Assembly: GCA_035293565.1 (NCBI GenBank)
Contig: DATGMP010000121.1
Coordinates: 1-6,442, forward strand
Source: DATGMP01 sp035293565
Lineage (GTDB): Bacteria; Pseudomonadota; Alphaproteobacteria; BOG-932; Roseiterribacteraceae
Direction of reading: 5' to 3'
Length of the DNA: 6,442 nt
Shown piece by piece: positions 1-5,023 of this stretch (its first letter is position 1; every line of letters starts with the position of its first letter). Both the position numbers and the translations under genes were made by a program. The notes under the pieces are model-generated. The model made no database searches. It had not been told where the DNA came from and worked only from the letters and a program-made list of their open reading frames with translations.

Positions 1-653
1 GCGCCGGCATGAAGGGCGACCGATCCAGGCGTATGGCCGGGGACGCCTTCGATCCAGACGGCGTGACCGAGATCGCGTTCAATCACATGGCTGGTATCGA
101 TGAGGTCCGCCTGTCCGGCCTCGACGATCGGCAGGACACTATCCTCGAACGCCTCCGCCTCCATCGATCCGGGCATCCGATGCTCGCGCTCAAAATGCTC
201 GAAATCCTTTCTCGAGATCAGGTAACGCGCGTTGGGGAAGGTAGGGATCCATTTCCCGTTCTCGAGTCGCGTGTTCCAGCCGATATGGTCGAAATGGAGA
301 TGCGTGCAGAGCACGATGTCGATCTCCTCGGGCCGGTATCCCATGCGTGCCAGATTGCCGAGGTAGTCGAGGTTGAGATCGTTCGCATAATCAACCGGCG
401 GGCGGCGTACCTTGTGATTGCCGTGGCAGGTGTCGACGAGAATCGTGCGCCCGCCGGTCCGGATCACGAAGCTGTGGAAATCGATATAGACCTGATCCTC
501 GGTCGGGTGGATGAAGCGTTCGTCGAGCCATTCCCGCCCGCGCGCCAACAGCTCGGGTGTCGCATTGGCGAACATCAGCGCCGTGGAAACCGGCAAGGAG
601 CCCAGCTCCGTGACACAATCGACGGTGATCGATCCGATCTCGACCCGCTTCAT
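1..653 (-). CDS. Metallo-beta-lactamase-fold hydrolase (3' end cut by window edge)
   Basis: Translating the minus strand from the ATG at 653-651 gives an open frame of 217 visible residues, beginning MKRVEIGSIT and running off the left edge. The metal-binding signature THLHFDHIGWN lies at residues 117-127, so His118, His120, Asp122 and His123 are the expected dinuclear zinc ligands. A further ligand, His207, sits in GVPGHTPGS (203-211). The later Asp and His ligands and the C-terminus are outside the window. No signal peptide is visible, so the protein is probably cytoplasmic. The family (COG0491-like) includes lactonases, thioesterases, glyoxalase II and esterases; the HLHFDH..WN variant is common in broad lactonase-like members, but the substrate cannot be read from sequence. 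A strong Shine-Dalgarno (GGAGGAA) 7 nt upstream supports the start. The gene follows the DUF815 ATPase by 26 nt on the same strand and is probably co-transcribed with it. The fold is secure, the substrate unknown. Confidence 0.9.
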   Translation of the reverse strand, partial: MKRVEIGSITVDCVTELGSLPVSTALMFANATPELLARGREWLDERFIHPTEDQVYIDFHSFVIRTGGRTILVDTCHGNHKVRRPPVDYANDLNLDYLGNLARMGYRPEEIDIVLCTHLHFDHIGWNTRLENGKWIPTFPNARYLISRKDFEHFEREHRMPGSMEAEAFEDSVLPIVEAGQADLIDTSHVIERDLGHAVWIEGVPGHTPGSVALHAG

Positions 654-660
654 CCCAGAA

Positions 661-667
661 TTCCTCC
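661..667 (-). promoter_or_regulatory. Ribosome binding site of the MBL-fold hydrolase
   Basis: On the minus strand these bases read GGAGGAA, close to the anti-Shine-Dalgarno complement, with 7 nt to the ATG at 653. It lies in the 26-nt gap after the DUF815 gene, so the hydrolase has its own translation signal. It is the strongest such site seen in the window and fixes the start codon. Confidence 0.8.
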
Positions 668-679
668 CACTGGTATTAT

Positions 680-1549
680 TCAGCTGGATAGCGTCTTTCC
701 CAGCCTGCCGGCCAGATCCTGGATGAACTGCCAGGCGACGCGTCCGGAACGACCACCCCGGATGACCGACCATTCGTTCGCTTCCGCCCTGAGCGCTTCG
801 CGGTCGACGCCGAGGCCGAAATGCCTTGCGTAGGTCTCGACCATCGCCAGATATGTGGTCTGGTCGCAAGCATGGAATCCGAGCCAGAGGCCGAAGCGGT
901 CGGACAACGAGACCTTCTCTTCCACTGCTTCGCCCGGATTGATCGCCGTCGAACGCTCGTTCTCGATCATGTCGCGGGACAGAAGGTGGCGGCGATTCGA
1001 GGTAGCATAAAACAGCACGTTCGGCGGCCGGCCTTCGATCCCGCCTTCCAAGATGGCTTTCAGGGATTTGTAGCTCGTGTCATCGGAATCGAAGGACAGG
1101 TCGTCCACGAACAGCAGCGCCGACCGGGTCTGGCCGCGCAGCAGCTCGAGCAGCGCCGGGAGCGAGCCGATATCGTCCCTGTGGATCTCGACCAGCGCCA
1201 GCTTGCCGCCGGTCTCGCGATTGACCACCCCGTGCACTGCCTTGATGAGCGAGCTTTTGCCCATGCCGCGCGCGCCCCAGAGGAGCGCATTATTGGCGGG
1301 GAAGCCGCTGGCGAATCGCCGCGTATTCTCCAGTAAAACGCTGGATTGTCGATCGATCCCGACGAGAAGCTCGAGTTCCAGGCGTGCGACCGATGCGACT
1401 GGCGAAAGGCGCCTGGTGTCGGCGTGCCAAAGGAAGGCCTCGGCCGTGGCAAAATCCGGCGGCGGGGGCAGGGCCGGCGCCAGACGCTCCAGCGCGTCGG
1501 CAATGCGGGCGAGTGCGTGGGCTAGGGGAGATGGATCGAAATCGGCCAT
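680..1549 (-). CDS. DUF815 family AAA+-type ATPase
   Basis: A 289-residue P-loop ATPase starting MADFDPSPLA. Walker A is GARGMGKS (residues 92-99, Lys98), Walker B is LLFVDD (145-150), and a sensor-1-like segment ATSNRRHL lies at 182-189. A candidate arginine finger, Arg218, is in SDRFGLW (216-222), and RSGRVAWQF (267-275) looks like the sensor-2 area. This order, with a helical N-terminus of about 80 residues, matches the DUF815 family of ATP/GTP-binding proteins common in alphaproteobacteria; the cellular role and partner are not established. There is no membrane segment, so it is likely cytosolic. The frame stays open to an ATG at 1618, but those 23 extra codons would cross the divergent promoter region and have no ribosome site, so I chose the ATG at 1549, although that start also lacks a clear Shine-Dalgarno. 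It is divergent from yajC and 26 nt upstream of the hydrolase gene. Family call is firm; function unknown. Confidence 0.9.
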   Translation of the reverse strand: MADFDPSPLAHALARIADALERLAPALPPPPDFATAEAFLWHADTRRLSPVASVARLELELLVGIDRQSSVLLENTRRFASGFPANNALLWGARGMGKSSLIKAVHGVVNRETGGKLALVEIHRDDIGSLPALLELLRGQTRSALLFVDDLSFDSDDTSYKSLKAILEGGIEGRPPNVLFYATSNRRHLLSRDMIENERSTAINPGEAVEEKVSLSDRFGLWLGFHACDQTTYLAMVETYARHFGLGVDREALRAEANEWSVIRGGRSGRVAWQFIQDLAGRLGKTLSS

Positions 1550-1580
1550 GGCGCGGCATGAGAGCCCGGCCCGCGTCGAT

Positions 1581-1608
1581 TTGCAAGAAAGCCTCCAGGG
1601 GCTATAGT
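1581..1608 (+). promoter_or_regulatory. Predicted sigma70-type promoter of yajC-secDF operon
   Basis: A -35 element TTGCAA (1581-1586, four of six consensus bases) is followed after 16 nt by the -10 element TATAGT (1603-1608, five of six). Transcription would start near 1615, leaving a leader of about 27 nt before the yajC ATG at 1642. The placement just ahead of an operon with a good ribosome site supports it. The call rests on motif match only. Confidence 0.6.
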
Positions 1609-1630
1609 CCGGCGCCATTCGAGCGCGCCC

Positions 1631-1636
1631 AAGGAA
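1631..1636 (+). promoter_or_regulatory. Ribosome binding site that fixes the yajC start
   Basis: AAGGAA lies 5 nt upstream of the ATG at 1642. The same frame is open back to 1384, but that extension runs antisense through the DUF815 gene and across the promoter. The site, the promoter and the usual length of YajC all point to 1642. Confidence 0.7.
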
Positions 1637-1641
1637 CCGTT

Positions 1642-2064
1642 ATGTCATTCGGTCTCATATCATCGGCTTATGCCCAGGCCACAAGCGGTCAGACCGCACC
1701 CGGCGGCCTGGATATGCTGCAGCAATTCGTGCCGCTCATCTTCATCGTCGTCATCTTCTATTTCCTGTTGTTCCGGCCGCAGCAGCAGAAGGCTAAACAG
1801 CTCCGCAACCAACTTTCGCAACTGCGGCGGGGCGACGGCGTCGTGACCGCCGGCGGCATCATCGGGACAGTGGCGCGCGTGATCAGCGATGACGAGCTTG
1901 CAGTCGATATCGCCGAGGGGGTGCGCGTTCGCGTGGTGCGTTCGACCATCACCGGCGTCGTTTCCAAGAGCGAAGCCGCCAATGACGGTGGAAAAGGCTC
2001 GTCGTCGGATGGCGAGGTCGAGACGAAGCCGGCCGGCCGGCGCAAGACCCCGGCCGGAAGCTAG
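1642..2064 (+). CDS. yajC: YajC, Sec translocon accessory subunit
   Basis: A 140-residue protein with a single membrane segment at about residues 28-44 (hydrophobic run ending FYFLLF), followed at once by the conserved RPQQQKAK (45-52) and a cytoplasmic domain carrying GDGVVTAGGIIGTV (64-77). These are the defining marks of YajC, which associates with SecD and SecF in the inner membrane and modulates the SecYEG channel. The start MSFGLISSAYAQA is typical of alphaproteobacterial YajC; AYAQA resembles a signal-peptidase site but has no hydrophobic core before it, so I do not call a cleaved signal. The last 30 or so residues (from about 110) are a polar Gly/Ser/Lys-rich tail, probably disordered and somewhat longer than in shorter homologues. 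It is first in the operon, 25 nt ahead of secDF, behind a predicted promoter and a good ribosome site. Confidence 0.95.
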   Translation: MSFGLISSAYAQATSGQTAPGGLDMLQQFVPLIFIVVIFYFLLFRPQQQKAKQLRNQLSQLRRGDGVVTAGGIIGTVARVISDDELAVDIAEGVRVRVVRSTITGVVSKSEAANDGGKGSSSDGEVETKPAGRRKTPAGS

Positions 2065-2089
2065 GCCGAGGGGGTAGGAAGCCCGGACG

Positions 2090-4633
2090 ATGTATTTCAG
2101 CCGCTGGAAGGTTCTTTCGATCATCGCGCTCATCGTGGTGGGCGTGATCATCGCCATCCCAAATCTGATGAGCCGCGAGACGCTGGCGAAGCTGCCGAGC
2201 TGGTTGCCGACGCGGCAGGTCAACCTCGGCCTCGATCTCAGAGGCGGCTCCTATCTGCTGCTTCAGATCGACATGTCCGCGCTCGACAAGGAGCGGCTCG
2301 ACAATACGCTCGACGAAGCGCGGGCATTGCTGCGGACCCAGAAGATCTATTTCACCAACGCCGACGTCGAAGGCTCCACGGTCAAGATCACGCTCAAGGA
2401 CCCGGAGCAGACCAAGGCGGCGCAGGATGCGCTCGGCAAGCTGGAAGGCGGAAATGCCACCGGTCCGGCGGACTATCAGGTAACCTCCTCCGCGCCCGGC
2501 GAGATTACGATCGCGACAACCGAGGTCGGCAGGCGCGATCGAGCCTCCAAGGCACTCGATCAGTCCGTCGAGATTGTACGTCGCCGCGTCGACGCGACGG
2601 GCGTGGCGGAGCCTGTCATTGCGCGGCAGGAGCCGGACCGAATTCTGGTCCAGCTTCCAGGCGTCAAGGATCCCGACCGTATCAAGAAACTCCTCGGTAC
2701 GACGGCCAAGATGGAATTCCATATGGTCGACGATACGGCGACGGACCCGGCGCATCCGCCACCGGGCGATATAGTGGTTCCTGTGGACCATCCTCGCGCT
2801 GGTCAGCCGGCTGTAGAGATTCTGAAGCGACGGGTCGAGGTATCGGGCGATACGCTCGAAAAGGCGGCGGCGGGGAGCGACTCCGAGACTGGCGGCTGGC
2901 AGATCAATTTCCGCTTCAATTCGGTCGGCGCGCGGAAGTTTGCGCAGATCACCCAGCAGAATATCGGCCACCGTTTCGCGGTGGTTCTTGACGGCAAGGT
3001 AATTGTCGCGCCGGTGATCCAGACGCCGATCACCGACGGCAGCGGTCGCATTACCGGCAATTTCACCGCTCAGGATGCGTCCGACATTTCGGTCGAGCTG
3101 AATGCCGGCGCATTGCCCGCGCCGATGAAGATCATCGAGGAGCGCTCGGTCGGTCCTGACCTCGGCGCCGATTCAATCAAGTCCGGCGTCTATGCCACCA
3201 TGATCGGGCTTGGTCTGGTGCTGGCCTACATGTTCGCGGCCTACGGCCTGTTCGGGCTGTTCGCCAATATCGCCGTCCTGATCAATCTGATCCTGACGAT
3301 CGCGGCGCTGTCGCTTCTGCAGGCGACGCTGACGCTGCCCGGCATCGCCGGCTTGCTGCTGTCGGTCGGTATGTCGGTCGATGCGAACATCCTGATCAAC
3401 GAGCGCATCCGTGAGGAGAGCAAGAACGGCAAGCCGCCCTTCTCCGCCATGGAGTCGGGCTTCAGCCGCGCCTGGTCGACCATTCTCGATTCCAACCTCA
3501 CGACGCTCATCAAGATGGCGATCCTCTACGCGCTCGGTGCCGGCGTCGTGAAAGGGTTCGCGGTCACGATCTTCCTCGGCATCCTGATCTCGATGTTCAC
3601 CGCGACCGTGCTGGTCCGGATGATGATGACGGCGTGGATGCGCCGCAAGCGACCGAAGAAGCTTCAGATCTCGCTGATCCGGTTCGTGCCCGACGGAATC
3701 CGGATCAACTTCATGAAGGGGCGTTTCTTCAGTCTTGGCCTTTCGGCCGCGCTCTCGATCGCTTCGGTGGTGCTGTTCTTCACGCCGGGGCTCAATTACG
3801 GCATCGATTTCGTGGGCGGCATCCAAATCGAGCTCAAGACGCCGGGCCCGGCGGACTTCTCAGCGCTCCGCGGCGATCTCGACAAGCTGGGCTTGGGCGG
3901 TGTCCAACTTCAGCAATTTGGCGGGCCGGACCAGGTCCTGATCCGTCTCGATCGGCAGCCGGGGGGCGACGAGGCGCAACAGGCGGCGGTCGCGAAGGTC
4001 AAGACCGATTTGACGCAGCATTTCGCGGGCTCGTCGATCGAACGGACAGAGGCGGTGGGCGCCACCGTGTCCAACGAGCTGTTCTGGGACGGCATGGAGG
4101 CGCTCGGCTTGGCGCTGGTGGCGATGCTCGCCTACATCTGGTTCCGCTTCGAATGGCAGTTCGGTGTCGGCGCTGTCGTCACGCTCGTTCTCGACGTCAC
4201 GAAGACCATCGGGTTCTTCGTCGTGGCGGGCGCGCTTTTCGGCTGGCAATTCAGCCTGGAGAGCATCGCCGCGATCCTCACGATCATGGGCTATTCGATC
4301 AACGACAAGGTCGTCGTTTATGATCGGGTGCGCGAGAATCTGCGCAAATACCGCTCGATGCCGCTCCAGCAGCTGATCGACCTGTCGATCAACGAGACGC
4401 TCTCGCGGACGATCGGCACCTCATCTTCGGTGTTCCTGGCTGCACTTCCACTGGTCTTCATCGGCGGAGAGGCGCTCAAGCCTTTCGGTTGGGTGATGCT
4501 GTGGGGTGTCGCGCTCAGCACGATCTCGTCGATCATGATCGCGGCACCCTTGTTGCTGCTGCTTGGCGAGAAGAAGCTCAGGCGGAACGCGACGACGCTT
4601 GCCGGACGGGCCGAACCCGCCGCCGCCGAATAG
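2090..4633 (+). CDS. secDF: Fused SecD-SecF protein translocase subunit
   Basis: One uninterrupted 847-residue frame holds both subunits, which are separate genes in E. coli. The SecD half has a first membrane helix at about 7-26, the hallmark LGLDLRGG (46-53), a large periplasmic domain to about 345, and five helices to about 515 including GMSVDANILINERI (427-440). A basic linker (518-525) leads into the SecF half, with a helix at about 547-565, the hallmark NYGIDFVGG (569-577), a smaller periplasmic domain, and five more helices including GYSINDKVVVYDRVREN (734-750). Total is about twelve helices. Asp431, Asp739 and Arg773 align by motif with residues implicated in proton-driven function (E. 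coli SecD D519, SecF D213 and R247). SecDF uses the proton gradient to draw preproteins out on the periplasmic side of SecYEG. AGGAAG (2076-2081) lies 8 nt before the ATG. It sits between yajC and the Mth938 gene in one operon. Confidence 0.97.
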   Translation: MYFSRWKVLSIIALIVVGVIIAIPNLMSRETLAKLPSWLPTRQVNLGLDLRGGSYLLLQIDMSALDKERLDNTLDEARALLRTQKIYFTNADVEGSTVKITLKDPEQTKAAQDALGKLEGGNATGPADYQVTSSAPGEITIATTEVGRRDRASKALDQSVEIVRRRVDATGVAEPVIARQEPDRILVQLPGVKDPDRIKKLLGTTAKMEFHMVDDTATDPAHPPPGDIVVPVDHPRAGQPAVEILKRRVEVSGDTLEKAAAGSDSETGGWQINFRFNSVGARKFAQITQQNIGHRFAVVLDGKVIVAPVIQTPITDGSGRITGNFTAQDASDISVELNAGALPAPMKIIEERSVGPDLGADSIKSGVYATMIGLGLVLAYMFAAYGLFGLFANIAVLINLILTIAALSLLQATLTLPGIAGLLLSVGMSVDANILINERIREESKNGKPPFSAMESGFSRAWSTILDSNLTTLIKMAILYALGAGVVKGFAVTIFLGILISMFTATVLVRMMMTAWMRRKRPKKLQISLIRFVPDGIRINFMKGRFFSLGLSAALSIASVVLFFTPGLNYGIDFVGGIQIELKTPGPADFSALRGDLDKLGLGGVQLQQFGGPDQVLIRLDRQPGGDEAQQAAVAKVKTDLTQHFAGSSIERTEAVGATVSNELFWDGMEALGLALVAMLAYIWFRFEWQFGVGAVVTLVLDVTKTIGFFVVAGALFGWQFSLESIAAILTIMGYSINDKVVVYDRVRENLRKYRSMPLQQLIDLSINETLSRTIGTSSSVFLAALPLVFIGGEALKPFGWVMLWGVALSTISSIMIAAPLLLLLGEKKLRRNATTLAGRAEPAAAE

Positions 4634-4645
4634 CGTTCCGTCGCC

Positions 4646-5023
4646 ATGGAGATCGCACCTCTTCAGCTCGCCGGCCGCCAGCTGATCCTTGGCTACGGCA
4701 AGAGCGGCTTTCTGATTTCCGACGTTCAATGGCGTGGCGCGATCCTGGTCTTCCCGGATCGCGTGATGCCTTGGGCCGTCACCGGCCTGCAGGAGGTCTC
4801 GCTCGCGAGCTTTGCGCCGGTGCGGGAATATGAGCCTATCCCCGACATTATGCTCATCGGCACGGGCTCGCGGATGGCGATGCTTCCGTCGGCGCTGAGG
4901 GCCGAACTCAGGTCATTCGGTCTGGCAATCGAGACGATGGATACCGGCGCAGCCTGCCGGACCTACAATCTGCTCCTAGGCGAGGAACGCCGGGTCGCGG
5001 CCGCGCTTTTGCCTATCCACTAG
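4646..5023 (+). CDS. Mth938/DUF498 domain protein (NDUFAF3-like)
   Basis: A 125-residue single-domain protein with family marks: an N-terminal beta region including GYGKSGFLIS (16-25), the turn IGTG (71-74), and the signature ETMDTGAACRTYN (96-108) followed by LLGEERRVAAALLPI. These identify the Mth938/DUF498 (Xcc1710-like) family, which includes human NDUFAF3, a complex I assembly factor. No catalytic residues are known and none are evident; there is no membrane helix or signal peptide, so it is likely cytosolic or peripheral. It starts 12 nt after secDF with no clear Shine-Dalgarno, suggesting translation coupled to secDF. Its position behind secDF is a recurrent alphaproteobacterial arrangement and hints at a role in membrane-protein biogenesis, an inference from context. 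Its TAG stop shares bases with the stop of the convergent kinase gene. The length is normal for the family. Confidence 0.88.
   Translation: MEIAPLQLAGRQLILGYGKSGFLISDVQWRGAILVFPDRVMPWAVTGLQEVSLASFAPVREYEPIPDIMLIGTGSRMAMLPSALRAELRSFGLAIETMDTGAACRTYNLLLGEERRVAAALLPIH

Larger units (their letters stand above)
1550..1641. other. Divergent intergenic region between DUF815 ATPase and yajC
   Basis: This 92-nt spacer separates two divergent transcription units and must hold both promoters. The plus-strand promoter is readable (listed separately). On the minus strand a -10-like TATAGC (complement of 1601-1606) shares the palindromic CTATAG core, but the only TTG-type hexamer upstream (TTGGGC, complement of 1627-1632) is 20 nt away, so the minus promoter is weakly supported. 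A GGCGCC palindrome lies at 1611-1616 around the expected plus-strand start site. I see no operator repeat or terminator. Confidence 0.6.

Noticed and set aside
9..833. Plus-strand open frame of 274 codons opposite the hydrolase and the end of the DUF815 gene
   Set aside because: It lies antisense to two genes with clear catalytic motifs, shows no recognisable domain, has no ribosome site, and spans the junction of both genes. Long antisense frames are expected in GC-rich DNA.
1642..1680. Possible cleaved signal peptide at the YajC N-terminus (AYAQA)
   Set aside because: There is no hydrophobic core before the site; the real membrane helix lies at residues 28-44, and this N-terminus is common in alphaproteobacterial YajC.
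1949..2971. Minus-strand open frame of 340 codons opposite yajC and secDF
   Set aside because: It is very rich in Arg, Asp and Leu with no domain or motif, and is wholly opposite strongly conserved SecD and YajC coding sequence. I treat it as a shadow frame.
3173..3826. Minus-strand open frame of 217 codons opposite secDF
   Set aside because: Low-complexity charged sequence rich in Arg, Asp, His and Gln, the usual reverse-frame pattern of GC-rich membrane-protein genes; no ribosome site or domain.
3634..4323. Plus-strand open frame of 229 codons inside secDF in another frame
   Set aside because: It overlaps the conserved SecF half in a different frame and shows Arg/Gly-rich composition with no domain. 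It does not indicate a frameshift, because the SecDF frame is unbroken.
4634..4645. Possible terminator or promoter between secDF and the Mth938 gene
   Set aside because: Only 12 nt separate the genes, with no hairpin, T-run or promoter-like hexamers; operon continuation is the simplest reading.
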